Shown here piece after piece: positions 12,146 through 24,636 of a stretch of DNA of 64,000 nt (its first letter is position 1; every line of letters begins with the position of its first letter). The notes below the pieces were generated by a model. That model was not told where the DNA came from, ran no database searches, and saw nothing but the letters and a program-made list of their open reading frames with translations. The DNA is from Pegea sp. RAD2-039 (taxonomy: Eukaryota > Chordata > Thaliacea > Salpida > Salpidae). The stretch is from positions 86,583-150,582 of the forward strand of contig JAQGEQ010000019.1 in NCBI GenBank assembly GCA_034620365.1, written 5' to 3'. The translations under genes and the position numbers were made by a program.

Positions 12146-13021
12146 TGCTATATTCTAGATAAACTCTCAGGTGTCAAGTAGAAATAGTCGTTGTCTGTAT
12201 AATCCAATAAAATAGTTTTTAGCAGCGGATAAAATGGCACGACTTTTAAAATGCGCAAAAAATCATATATCTTAAAAAAAATAAGTTTTTGATATCTATA
12301 TAGAGCAACTTATATAAAACAGACAATCTTAAATTTATACAAAAATGTCCATATAAGTATAATTCATTGAGTTTATGAATAAAAGAAAATTCTACAAATA
12401 ATTTTTCTCTGCTATCTCTGGGTCTTGAAAATTGCTAAAACATAATAACTTTTTGTTAATCTATTACAATTAGATTTCTTTATTGAAAGATTAATATCTA
12501 TAAGTTTATTGAGTACGCAAGATGAAAGTATAAACTTAATTTATAACAATCTTTAAAATGCCTGTAAATATGTTTTAGTTTAAAATTCTGAAAATCTTTA
12601 TCAAATTATAAATTCTGTTTGATATTATATTTACTGCCTGGTTATAAGACTCAGATATTTTTTTGATATCACCGGCTTTTTAGGGTCTTTTCAGTGGAAT
12701 GAATTGAATAGGATTTATTTATTTGGAAAAAATAGTAAATGGCTAATAGTAAATTAAAAACTTTTTGTTTTTTACTTGGTTCAAATCTCAGGAAGAGTAA
12801 AAGAAGTAAAATATATAGTTTGATTAATCTAGCACCCTTAAATGATACAGAACTATCAAACAACAGCAGCTTTTACAGACAAGTATTGTTCTGGTGGTCG
12901 ATAGTGCTTATAAGACACACAAAGCAAACCACTTTATATAATGAAAACATATATTCTATAGAAATGTCTTAATTACTCTTAGAGTATTTAATTTTCAAAT
13001 CAATTTGTTAGTTTTTTATTT
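12146..13021. other. AT-rich intergenic DNA
   Basis: Upstream region of TOMM7. Short open frames on both strands here have AT-driven composition and no recognisable motif. Confidence 0.5.
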
Positions 13022-13812
13022 GATTAGGTGGTAACCAAAAGTCTTGCAAAGTCAACCAATCTTGTCTAACTTATTATAAAGGTCCTTAATTCTAAGGATC
13101 CATACTTCGTATTAGCTTCTTCAAATTGTGCGTAGGTCCAATTCTTCAGTATAATGTTAGTGCATGGATGCCATATCAAGTTGGTGATATAAAAAAATCG
13201 AATCTGTTCAGGCCACATTTACGAGACTGGTATGCAGGAAACTTAATATTAGATATGATAGTTATAAACATCGTCTCAGTTTCTTCAATTTAGATACTTG
13301 GGAAATTCGACGGATAAAATACGACTTAATTCTTATTTTTAAAATTATCCACAATTTAATTGACCTTAATTTTGATGACTTCTTTTCCATTAGTCCTTAC
13401 CTCAAGTTATATCAGCTCAGACGACACACATTACATCTTAATAAGCTATATCACCCGGTACGTTAATCAGATCAAATATTTGTTTCACTCCGTACAATTA
13501 GTACTTGGAACCAGCTGCCATCAGCCATTGTTATGTCAAAACCACTCGTGTTGCTAAAGTAGAAGTTGAACTGTTATAATATTGCCAACATTGCCATTTC
13601 TAAACTGTGATTTTTTCTGTTTTTAATATTACTATAATTCTATGTAATTGTTCACTGTTATATACTTTGAGGACTACCGAAATGCCATGCGTAACATCGT
13701 TTTGTTTATACATTTCTAACTTATTAGGTATTATTTGTGAGAATGTGTGCTAGCAAGAAGTGCTCTCTTCAGGTACCCTCCTTTTTACTTATTGTAATGA
13801 ATAAATAAATTT
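13022..13812 (+). mobile_element. LINE family A, 5'-truncated copy (RT C-terminus and 3' UTR)
   Basis: It matches, on the opposite strand and with divergence, the ends of the LINEs at 47.0-49.6 and 58.6-61.2 kb. The C-terminal coding part reads TFTRLVCRKLNIRYD and then RIKYDLILIFKIIHNLI in changing frames. The 3' UTR carries the conserved gtgagaatgtgtg and ctctcttcaggtaccctcc tail and ends in an (AATA)n run. No intact frame is left. Confidence 0.85.
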
Positions 13813-14890
13813 ATACATATTTTTTAAACTTTCAAATTAAGCCGAAAAAATGATTGCTACCCTCAATTTGAAAATCTGAACAGTTCCTTTTCTATGTTTT
13901 CAATTTTCATTATAAAACTCTATTGGGAAGTTATTTTTTAATCAAATAATTTTTATAAAAGTATCTCTGTTTCAAAAACAAATTTTTATAGTATGTCTTT
14001 AGTAAATTAAGTATACTGTTAACGCATGCTTTTAGCATATTTCTTATTGGTAACACTATATATTTTCACATGCCTTCGGTTCTATAGCTCTGTAAGCCAT
14101 TTTATCAGTTTGGTTCCTTTACGTAAGTTACTTCAGGTTTAGCGTTTGCCTTTTGTTAACGATTTACTAAAGAAAAATTTTTTATTTCTACATATGTTAA
14201 TTTTCATTTATTGCGTTTTTATATTTCTTTTATTGTCTACCTTTTAATAATCCTTTTAAATGTTTTAATAGTACATTTTCTACAACGGTTTATATTTGCA
14301 GTAATTTCTAGGTCTATGTTAGTTATCCTGGTAAAATTTTATTTCCTGAAATTAGAGTTATAATAATTTTTGTTTATTATCTTGCTCTGTTTTTAATATT
14401 TATTCTACTTATTTAAATTCATTTGTTCTAAACAATCATTAAGTTTTGTATTTACCTAAAATCTGAATTTTAATAGAATTTCTCCTAAAAGTAACAATTA
14501 ATTTAATATAAATTATATTATTTTTTATTCTTATTTTTTATTGCTTTAAATTGATCTAACCTAACCAACTTAAATAGCTAACTAAACCAACTTAAATATA
14601 CAAGGCTTTAATGGAATGGTTTGATTATGTTTAATTTTATATTTTCTTAGTATAGAATATTTTATTAATAATTTTATATAAATTTTTTTATGTTTTCACT
14701 TACCACATGATTGCTTATATAATTTGTTAATTTTGTTATTTGTTTATTGAATTTTATAATTTTCTGGCCAATTTAATATAAAAGTTCTGTTTTTTGTTTG
14801 GTAAAAATTTTTATTAAGTATTTTTCTATTTTATAGAATGTGATTATCATGTACTAATTTATGTTTACTTGCATAAATTATATACATGTA
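13813..14890. other. AT-rich intergenic DNA
   Basis: No coding or structural signal seen. Confidence 0.55.
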
Positions 14891-14918
14891 ATTTAAGCTT
14901 TTTAAAGTTAATAGTATT
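14891..14918 (+). repeat. Left copy of 28-bp direct repeat flanking the viral insertion
   Basis: It begins ATTTAAGCTTTTTAAAGTTA and matches 16346-16373 at 27 of 28 positions. The size and position fit a target-site duplication. Confidence 0.85.
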
Positions 14919-14945
14919 TAAATAACCGCTTCGCCACCAAGATGG
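14919..14945 (-). mobile_element. SINE-like A-box segment at the 3' junction of the viral insertion
   Basis: The minus strand reads ccatcttggtggcgaagcgg then ttat. GTGGCGAAGCGGTTA is identical to the tRNA-like head of the SINE at 46.26 kb. It sits between the viral 3' region and the flanking repeat. Confidence 0.5.
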
Positions 14946-15238
14946 AAAATAGGAATAAACACTTGAAAATGAACTAAAGCGATTAAGCCGCAATAGCATT
15001 GTAGTGTGGGTCACTCGGGGTATGTTGGACAGGACTAGACTTGTATTTAGCTTATTGCGAGTGAGCGCAGATGCTCTACTCTGGGGTTTGTTAGTTAGGG
15101 GAACTGGGATAAAGGAAGAAAGGACCGAGTAATCCGAAATACTTCTTCCTGCGCTAAACAAACATAACTAAAAGAAAAAAGAACACAACACTAACATCTA
15201 ACACAGTGAACGAAATGGGAAACTATGGCTTCCGGTGA
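14946..15238 (-). other. Non-coding 3' part of the viral insertion
   Basis: About 290 bp of GC-richer DNA continues from the nucleoprotein stop to the SINE-like junction and shows no long frame. It is probably the viral mRNA 3' untranslated or intergenic region. No poly(A) tract is visible. Confidence 0.55.
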
Positions 15239-16326
15239 TCACTTGAACAAGTCGAGGAGAGTTTGTGCTTCCTTGCCTGCTTGTCGATTCTCTATCTGAG
15301 TTGCCGCGTGTATGGCTATTCGATTGAGATCTTCATAGCAAGCGATAGTACCATTAGCACTTACAATCACGCCCATTGCTTTTAAACAATTTATCTTCTC
15401 GGCTTCACTCAGTACATTGGTTCTAATCCTGTACTCCTGAATCTCTTGTAGTGAACGCAATCTGAGTTTCCAGCTTGGATTCAGCTGATTGATTCTCACT
15501 TGAAGGTCGGCACTTCCTATGATGTCAAATCTTTTGAGTTCATGGAAACCATTTATGGGAATCAAGTATGAGAACGATGGTGAAAAGAAAACAGAAAACA
15601 GCTTCATGTCTTCAGGGCTCAGCACACAGTATGTCTGAACCTGATCATGTGCTCTTCTGTAAACCGTTGCTGCAATCCCAGGAAAAGCTTCAGCCACTCT
15701 CGACAAAGTGATATCATCGGATTTCATTCCTAATCTGCCATTTTGAATGTCGTAATCGCTGATCAGTTTTGTGAGACACTCTTTACCATCTGTCGAGATC
15801 CTGTTCAGGATTTTCTGGGTGTTACCACCTTGTTTTAAGAGAAACATTAGCATTGTTGTCAAGTTCTTTGCAAATGTCTTCTTACTTGCGGCGTGAGTTA
15901 GGTGCTTGTTCAGGATCTTGCTTCTGATCATTTTGGCATCCACTGTTATTGACGATGCAAGCCTAACCATTTCTTCGCAGACATATGTATTGCTTTCAAA
16001 CAAAGTCGCAAGGTACTCTAGTAACTCTGCAGGTGTCTGTGGGGGAATGACTAGGATATCGTCATTTGACTCTTGATCCTGCTGAGCAACCTTAGTGGTT
16101 TAGGTGGTAATGGTGCTAGAGAACTGCTAACTTTAGTGCGAAGTTTGCTGCTACCGGTACCTGATCCTGCTGGTCCTGATGACATTGGTGGTATGTCGAC
16201 ATCAGTTGTTTGTAGACTTGCGGATTTGCTATCGGTGATTTCACCCTTGGGATTAGGAGTGAGTTCTTTCTTCGGTAGCACATGATCGACCTTCTTTTCA
16301 CTTTTGGCTTTGTTCATGGTTTGCAT
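15239..16326 (-). pseudogene. Endogenous viral element: phenuivirus/tenuivirus-like nucleoprotein gene with a frameshift
   Basis: Two minus-strand frames cover one nucleoprotein-like gene. The first, from ATG at 16326 to 16051, encodes a Lys- and Pro-rich N-terminal part. The second, open from about 16107 to the stop at 15239, encodes about 285 residues. They overlap in different frames, so one small indel around 16060-16110 breaks the gene. The second frame carries a DDITLSRVAEAFPG segment, which resembles the most conserved stretch of the phlebovirus/tenuivirus nucleoprotein family. In those viruses the protein coats genomic RNA. Base composition is clearly GC-richer than the host DNA around it. 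No polymerase or glycoprotein gene is present. Expression is unknown. Confidence 0.75.
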
Positions 16327-16345
16327 CACAGATATGGAGGACTCG

Positions 16346-16373
16346 ATTTAAGCTTTTTAAAGTTAATTGTATT
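16346..16373 (+). repeat. Right copy of 28-bp direct repeat flanking the viral insertion
   Basis: Same sequence as 14891-14918 apart from one A/T difference. Only about 19 bp separate it from the nucleoprotein ATG. Confidence 0.85.
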
Positions 16374-16772
16374 GAAAGAATTTTTTCATTATTTTAATTT
16401 TTCTTTGAAATTTCAAGATAGTCACAATATATTTTTATAAAATTATATTTATAAAATTAATTTATACAATTTTTAGTGTTATCTTTAAGAAAATATTTTA
16501 TTCATACTTTTTATATACTAAACTATTTTATAAATCATTTTTAATAGAAGCATTATTTATATGAATTATTTTTATAAAAGCTAGTTTAATTTGTTCTAAA
16601 TTTCTAAGTTTTCATTTTTACTTTGATTTAACGACAGTTTTTCAATTTATTTAATTAACTTGAATAAAAATTATTTTTATCATTTTCAAATTTTTGCAAA
16701 TTATGTTTAAGTTCAAGTTTTAATTATTTATTTTTCAGTAGAAATTTTTGATTATTTTTTATTTAAAACGAT
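16374..16772. other. AT-rich upstream region of the eIF4G gene
   Basis: Promoter and 5' UTR of eIF4G presumably lie here; I see no distinctive element. Confidence 0.4.
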
Positions 16773-19700
16773 ATGTTCAATAATAGTACAAGAAACTCAG
16801 TCCCTGGTGGTAATAATCCTATTTACGATAGAACAGCACCTCCAAGGTAAATCTTCTTCTCCTAGCTTATTCATTATTTTGTAACTTGTTGTTTTTAGTT
16901 TATCAGGCAGTCCTGGAAACCAGAATTATACTCAGAGTAAGTTTTTTTTATTTTGTATATCTGAAAATTTTTATTTAAACAAACATAAAACTTTAGAAAA
17001 TATATTTTATATAATTCGTGGATCCTAATATTTTGTTTGTTTTTAAAGGGTCTAACTTTTATCCAACGGGAGGTTATTATGTGAGTTTACATTTATTTAT
17101 TATGAAGTTTAATGATACAAGTATCTATATATAGTCACCTAGACCAGCTAGAGACTGTCAATGGCCGCGACCAACAGCTTCTGTGGATAATACTTCTAAT
17201 ATGAGATCACAGACAAATTTTAACGCGTTACATGGACATAATAACCAAGCCAGTTATCCCAGGTTCCAAACCAACTTTCACCCTCAACATTCGGTTTGTT
17301 TAAATTTCATTTTTTCAATGATTAAATATGAGTTTTATGTAGATGGCTTATAATGTACAGCAGCAAGCTTTGCCTTCTCACCATACGCAATTTGGTTTAT
17401 TTCTTCCTGGTGTACCATATCAGGTATTTTGGGAACTTCCATTGTTGTTTGGTGATACTTTAAACCTGCATCAGTTTGAATTCTAAATTTCACACTTTTG
17501 AATAATTTAAATACTTATAATTAAAATGTAATTTATCTTTTTTATGTTGAGTTAATTTTAATTTATTTTTCCAGAACTTTGTTCCAAACCATCAAATCTA
17601 TTCAGGTTTGTAAGAAATATAATTTGTTCTTCAGTTCTTTCTATCTTCGGATTTGCCTTCTAATAAATCATCTTTTATTTGATTAAAAAAGTATAAAAAC
17701 TGCAGAATTGAGAATTTTATTATTTTTTTCATTTTTTTCATCGAAAACTTTTCCATATAGATAAATTTAGCAACAAAAAAATTTAGCTTAAACATTGAAA
17801 CGGTTTTTAGTTTTATATTTCATTTAAATCAACAACTTTTTCTAATTTATTAGATATACCCCAGTTTGATATGGTTTCTCATCAATCTTTCCATCCATCA
17901 ATCCCACCTCAACAACAGGTAGTTTTATGTCTCTTTCTGTATTCATTTTTGACTTTAAATGTTTAAAGGACGCTAGCAGTCCTCAGAAAGCCTCATCTCA
18001 ACCTGTGAGAGTTTCTGATCCTCATACCCATAGTGAAATCGACGTCAAACAACTCGCGAAAAGCAATCCATCTTCCTCTCAAGTAGACTCTACTGCCAAG
18101 GTTTGAGCATTTTAAGAAAAAAAATAAATGCTGACACTTTAAACAACAAAATATTTCAGGCTAAAACTACAAATAGTGGCGGGGTGGCTCAAGAATTTCT
18201 TTGTCACGCTGCTAAGTCATCTGCTAATATTAGAAGCAAATCAGCAGTAAGTTTTTTGCATTTTTGAGTAGATTCTGTAATTGTTGCGTTTCAGGCTTCT
18301 GTTAGCTCAGTAAAGGAAGAAGAAGCTAACAGCGGGAAATCAGGTGTAAAATCTGTGATTGATGGTCAACAAACTTCTGATTATAAGGTTGTGGGTGACA
18401 GCTCGTCTAGTATTGACAAAGAATCGGTGAAAATTGAACAAATAATGAGTAGAGATATTGGGGATTGTAAAAGCGAAGAAGCTGTTGGAAAAAGTGCTGA
18501 TATACAATCTGTTACAGTAGCTGCTGTTTGTGCAGATAAATTGTCTGACGCAGCAGCCCCTGTTGAAGATAAAGTACTACAGGTAGCTTCGATTAAACTT
18601 AAAGAGCCTCAAGTAGCTCCAAATGAACTTAAAGAGCCCCAGGTAGATGCAGTTGAACCTAAAGAGTCTCAGATAGCTCCAGTTGAACCTAAAGAGTCTC
18701 AAATAGCTCTAGTTGAACCTAAAGAGTCTCAAATAGCTCCAGTTGAACCTAAAGAGTCTCAAATAGCTCCAGTTGAACCTAAAGAGTCTCAAATAGCTCC
18801 AGTTGAACCTAAAGAGTCTCAAATAGCTCCAGTTGAACCTAAAGAGTCTCAAATAGCTCCAGTTGAACCTAAAGAGTCTCAAATAGATGTAGTTGATGTT
18901 AAAGCCTCTGAGAAAGTCGAAACCCCAACTAAACAGCTTGATTCTACTTCTAACGGAAATACATTAGACCAAGATATTTCTGAAAAGATATCTCAAAAAG
19001 AACCTGCTCTTAAAGTGGAAGTACCTGAAAAGAAAGCTGCTTCTGAAGAAGCACCTGCAAAAAAAAATGCTGAAGAAGTACCTGAAAAGAAAAGTGCTCC
19101 TGAAGAAGCATCTGAAAAGAAAACTGCTTCTGAAGAAGCACCTGAAAAGAAAACTGCTTCTGAAGAAGCACCTGAAAAGAAAACAGCTTCTGAAAAAGAA
19201 GCATCTGAAAAGAAAACTGCTTCTGAAGAAGCACTTGAAAAGAAAACTGTTCTTAAAGAGGAGCTTTCCGCTCCTGAAGAAGCAAATCCTATTGTGCAGA
19301 ACAAAGTATCTGAAACAGTTGCTCCAGCAGCAGTTGTTGTTAAAGATGAAATTATCGAAGCTAATTCAGCTAAAGTCGAAACCTCAAAAGTAAGTTGATG
19401 CCATGAAGTTTTCAAAAAAACATACATCAACTTTCTTGATAAATTTAGATAAATAAAGAAGTTGAAACCCCCGCTTCTGCTGATGAGTCTCATCCAGCCG
19501 ACAATGATAGTTTACAAGTTGAAACAGTGGAAGATGACAAAGAAAATATTTTAGAAGACTCTGGTGACGGTAAGTCTCTAATCCACAAATTGATCTTGTG
19601 TTTTCATTTACTTCATCTTCTCCAATGTAGAAATCAATGACAAGAAAACCTACGAAAGAAGTTTTATTCTTGCTCTTAAAGAGCACCCATTGTCACGTCA

Positions 19701-22700
19701 GAAACCAGAAGGTCTCGAACGTTCAATACCTCGTGAGATGATGAAATCAGAAGTACGTCTTCATCATTTGTGCATGCCTTCTTCAAGCAGCTTGATTTAG
19801 TGATAATTTCAATGAATAATTTTGAAGATTTAAGTAAACCTCTACTTGCCGATTCCACTTGTTTTGATTTTGGTTTTTGAGAGTGTTTTTGTTTTCTATT
19901 TATTTTAGCAAACTTTTAATCATTCTTCAAACAATCATTCGGGACAGGGAAACGACTTTACTCCCGACTTCTACATGAGATCCGACAGGGAACACCATGG
20001 AAGGGTCAGTTTTATTCTATGCTAATTAAAACTTCTTTAATCATTCTAAAAATGTTGCTAAATTTCAAACCGCAATCCTTTGAACACCCCTGCCTAATTC
20101 CAACATTTTTGTTTAGCTTTTTGCTTCTTGATGTCTTGGTGTTTTTTGCTTTCTAATTTAGTTTGATTTCCTTTTTTAGTTGTTTAGTTTCGTCAGGTTC
20201 AGCTGATTCAATTGAAGTATTTTGCAGCAGAATCGTCAATATAGAAACACCAGACCTCATAACAACCACAATAATCATAATCAGAAGATGTCCTACAGAA
20301 GCAGGGAAGTGGAATTGAACAAATCTAGTAATGCTTGGATGATGAGAAAAAAAGAAATTAAATCTGGTGAAGATGCAGAGACCGAAGTAAGTCCTCATTT
20401 ACCTGATCTTCATCCTCTAATCTTCATTTTCTAACCTTCATCTTCTAATCTTTATCTTCTTCATCTGATTCTTATCTTCAAATCTTCATCTTTTGATTTT
20501 CACTAGGAGACCTACAGATCAATTAGAGCCATTCTCAACAAACTAACTCCACAAAAGTTCCATCCTTTAATGGAGAAAGTAAAAGCTCTAAACATCAAGA
20601 CACACGAGCGTTTGATCGGCGTCACCAAGATAATCTTTGAAAAGGCGCTCGACGAACCTGGCTTTTCTGAAGGATATGCAAATATGTGTTGCACCATGTC
20701 GAAAGAGCTGGAAGAAGACGCGCGCGTGTTCTTCCGTAAAACGCTCCTGAGTATTTGTCAAACCGAATTCGAACGCGATCCTGATCTGGAGAAGCGCGAG
20801 AAGATTATAGAACTCCGCCAGAAGATGAAAGATGCGGAAGAGAAAGCTGACGAGGTTTAGTGGCATATGATTTGCTCAGAATTTAAAAGTGAGATTTATA
20901 GAAGCTGAAGATGCGTTTGAAAGAAGAGTTGGAAGAGGAACTAGCAAAGCATCGACGCCGGGTGCTAGGCAACATCCGTTTCGTCGGAGAACTCTTTAAT
21001 TTGAGCATGTTAAAAGAGACGGTGTTGAATCTGTGTTGTAAGAAGCTTCTTCGTTACAAAACTTCTGATTCGTTGGAATCACTTTGTCGTCTGCTCACCA
21101 CTTGTGGATGTAATCTTGAAAAGAGGATAAAAAATCCCAAAGATGCCGTAGAGGTTTACCTCAAAATCTGCATCATCTGGAGATTAATCGTTTGATATTT
21201 GTAGAAACGAGTTCAAAGTGAAATCAAGAATATCTTTATCTCACTCAAACAGATCTCTGATGATACCTCCTTTTCTAATCGCGCTCGCTTCATGATTAAA
21301 GATCTCTTAGACCTTCGAGCGGTTTGTCGTCTTTTCCTTTCGATTTTTTCTTCACTTTTCAACTCAACAGGATAAATGGAAGCAACGAGCCACTAAAGCG
21401 ACTGGCCCTAAAACTATTGATGAAATACATCAAGAGCATAAAATTGAAAAAGAGAAGGCCGCCTTAAAAGCTGCAAATGCATTAGCCAATCAGAGCGCAA
21501 AGAACAATCAGCGAGTAATTTGATTGGTTTAAAAATTACACTGCAGACTACAAATTTGATCTACTTTTGACAGATGCGCGGGCCCCCTGGTGGCGGTCGT
21601 CATGGTAGCAGGAACAATCATCAAAATAATGATGATTCAGGTTCTGGTTGGTGTAAAGTTCAAAGAAGTAACAATACAACCCGATATGAACCTTCTAAAT
21701 TACGAGGATTTACCAAGGTGACCATCTCTAAATCATTTTCTCAACTTCTTCTGATCTTCACCTTCTTGTTGCAGAGCTCATATAATATCGAAGAAGAGTC
21801 TCAGACATTAGCTCCTAAAGGAGGATTAACCAATTGGTTTCGAGCTTCAGCTTCTCGTTCAGCTTCACAAGACTCTTCATCTCAAAGAAGTGATAAGAAC
21901 AGCCAATTGAGAAACAAGAGCCAAGGAATGACCAACAACCGCTTCTCAGCCCTCAGAGGTCCTGATAAATCTGGGAACAACTCCGGTTACCCTGGAGACA
22001 GGTGAACTATTTCTATATTTGCTTTTTTGCTGTGAGATTTTTAAATTATTATTTTTAATTTAATCGCGAGCTTCTAGAATCTTGTAGTTAAAAGCTTTTC
22101 TTTGTGTTTGTTGCTGCTGTGAATGTAGAACCAACTTTAGACAACCAACGATACAAGAGAACCGTTTTTCCGCGTTACGAAGCGATCCAACGCCTGAAGA
22201 CTTCCGAAGGTAAACTGGAACTAACTCCTCCAACCCCAACTACTCTGCATGTTTTGTAGTGAACAAAATTCTTTTCAATTAATTTATTTTGAATCAATTA
22301 AGCGCCTAGAGGCTGCATGGAGCGTGACGTGATGACGTCATCTGTTTAATCGTATTTTGTTTCGTTGTAGATCTTCTAGCAGGGATGGACATAAGCGAGT
22401 CGAATCCGGATCTACAATTAGTATGCCTGATAATCGAAGCAGTAAGAAAGAAGCTGTGGAAGCCACGCGACGTATTACATCATACTCCAAGACACGTGAG
22501 TTGTTGACGCGATTGATTTGATGAATTGTGGTTAGTTAAAATCTGTAGTAGGAGTTTCTTCAACCTCAACGGGACCCCCAAGCAAATATTCCGGCGAACA
22601 GTTTGATGAGAAAACTTTCGAGTCGAAGTCAGCTGCTGTTGTTAAAGAATTTCTTTTCACCGAAAACCTGAAAGTAAGTTTAAAAATTGAAATTACGAAA

Positions 22701-24045
22701 TTGAAACAAATAATCTCGTATTTTTGTTAGGAGGCTATCGAATCTTATGAAGAGTTTAGTAATTGTCATGCATCAGGAGGAAGCATATTTACAAAGGTGG
22801 CAATGAAGCACGTTTGTTCTCAAGCGAAGTCTAAAGATTGGGTCAATCTCTCCTTGCTTCTCTGCAAACTTCTTGAATCCCGAACAATCATTTCATCTCA
22901 GTTCATGAAAGCGTAATAATATCTTCATCTATATCATCTATTTCATCATTCCATTTCAGCGCTAAACAAATCGCTACTGAAGCGATTGATGACGTCATTG
23001 ATATTCCGAAGATTTTCGAAGCTTTTGGACACATCGTGGCGCCCTTGATTGAGAAAACTGACTTGACACTAAACCACCTCGACGAGATCGCTCAGTACGC
23101 TAAAGAAGATTTAGATGATTATAGACTTGATTTGGTCATCGAAACACTCACAGTCCTCGCCCAATCGATGGTTGGTCCGCTGTAATCACCCCACTGTCCA
23201 CCTATAACCGCTTGCTTGTCCCCAGGGTGTCCTTGAACTGAAACAGAAGTTTCAGAAGTCAATTGAATGGTCAAGTTTCTCGTCGGATATGCAAATTGTC
23301 AAAGACAGACTTGCCAAGAAGGTTTGTGTCCGTACATGTCTGCTTGTTCCTTACCTAACATTTACAGGGCTTGTCCCAACTATTCGTGTCACTAAGTGAT
23401 GACCAAGTTCAGATTCAGTTCGTCATTGGGTTGTTGGAAGTTGTACCTAAAGGCACATGTTCTAATCCCGAAGATTTAGTTGCTAAAGTGCGCGCGAAGT
23501 ACAATGACGAAGCAGAGACTGGCAGCAACAACTTCATTCGCGCGCTTAGCGTTGTGTGTGTGTGGCGAGCGATGTTTAAAGGTATCTAGGTCAGAATAAC
23601 ATTCGCGAGACTCAATTGGCGATTCATAGAAGCGAAAACTGCTGGCGATGACCTTTATCTAATCAATTGCCTGAAGAGACAACAATCAGGAGATGGTTGT
23701 GGGACATGGGGAGTTGATGATACCATCATCACGAACACGCTCTTGTTACTAAGCAAGTTTGTAGTAAACAAAGAACAACAATTAGAGGTTTTGTACGCTC
23801 AACAACGTCTTTGGAATCGTCTCAACAATCCACAAGGTAAGATCCCGTCTCAGATCTTAAAGTTTTTTTTTCAAGCTATTTTTTCAGCTCTTCTTAAAAC
23901 TATCTTTGATGCGATGAACAAAAATGATTTAATCGAAGATAAAACCTATTTTCTGTGGGAGCAATCAAATATTGAAAAGGAAGGGAAAGGTGTTGCTCTT
24001 GCTTCCGTGCGTTCCCTAATTGAATGGCTTCATTCGGACTTATAA
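16773..24045 (+). CDS. EIF4G: Translation initiation factor eIF4G, 29 exons, complete
   Basis: Exons: 16773-16846, 16899-16936, 17049-17080, 17135-17293, 17343-17423, 17575-17605, 17854-17918, 17969-18100, 18160-18246, 18295-19389, 19449-19569, 19631-19752, 19909-20004, 20228-20386, 20507-20854, 20902-21153, 21205-21321, 21371-21514, 21574-21717, 21775-22001, 22129-22209, 22371-22495, 22549-22673, 22731-22912, 22960-23170, 23226-23321, 23368-23581, 23630-23836, 23888-24045. The sum is 4923 nt, 1640 codons plus TAA, with every phase matching. The order is that of animal eIF4G: a Gln/Asn/Pro-rich N-terminus, an eIF4E-binding motif YERSFIL (about residue 645), MIF4G (about 765-1005; RRRVLGNIRFVGELF, LCRLLTTCG), a GPKTIDEIH linker, MA3 (about 1250-1410) and C-terminal W2 (about 1417-1640). 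It scaffolds eIF4E, eIF4A and eIF3 on capped mRNA in the cytoplasm. The large exon 10 is filled by acidic/lysine repeats. Confidence 0.96.
18650..18890 (+). repeat. Coding 30-bp tandem repeat in eIF4G exon 10 (VEPKESQIAP)
   Basis: About eight consecutive copies of a 10-residue unit are nearly identical at the DNA level. Weaker versions (KLKEPQVAPN) lie just upstream, which suggests expansion from an older degenerate array. Confidence 0.93.
19020..19260 (+). repeat. Second coding repeat in eIF4G exon 10 (EEAPEKKTAS)
   Basis: Six or more 10-residue units rich in Glu and Lys; one unit carries an extra codon (EKEASEKKTAS). It directly follows a spacer after the VEPKESQIAP array. The encoded segment is probably disordered. 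Confidence 0.9.
20394..20500 (+). repeat. Pyrimidine-rich ATCTTC-type repeat in an eIF4G intron
   Basis: Imperfect repeats of (A)TCTTCATCTT fill intron 14 up to its acceptor. It could act as an extended polypyrimidine tract. Confidence 0.6.
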
Positions 24046-24636
24046 AATAGGTCATACTCAGAATCAACAAACTCTTCTTCTTGTCTTCATTTAGCAAATT
24101 AAAATGTTTCTAGACTGAAATTGAGGTTATTCTGATATTAATTTAATGGTGTCTTCTTAATTCAACTTCTGTTCACATCTTAGTGGTTGGATTCAACGTT
24201 TTCAATTTTGTTGTTTTATTTTCGTTGAAGGCGTGTAAAAATTTTAGTCTTTACTTCTTCCCCCGGATGGATTTTTTTGCCTATTTAAGCTTTTGTGATT
24301 AAATGTTTCTGTTTGGTCCGTAGTAGCCATTCATTATCAACTTTTCATTGCTCGGAAAGTTTTGAATTCCATTCTTCAATCAAATATCGTTTTCTTTTTT
24401 GATTCTTATTCAATTAGGTGGATGTAGGGTGGCATGTGTAAAAGATAACCTAAATGTATTCTCAGACTTGCATAACAAAGAAACGCGAGAGAGCTTTTCA
24501 GCAGGAGCTTTGTAAACGGGGTTTGCTTTCAATTTGTTTCCCACTCATCAATGAAAGCCATCCAAGGAACATAATATCAGATCTTCCCTTCTCTCCTAAT
24601 CCTTCTTTATTTTTCTGTTAATCCTACCCACTATGT

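Noticed and set aside
12669-12972. Overlapping frames on both strands upstream of TOMM7
   Set aside because: No motif and no splice context; composition is noise-like.
19010-19493. Long open frames antisense and out of frame to eIF4G exon 10
   Set aside because: They are by-products of the 30-bp repeats, which keep all frames open; the sense frame fits the spliced gene.
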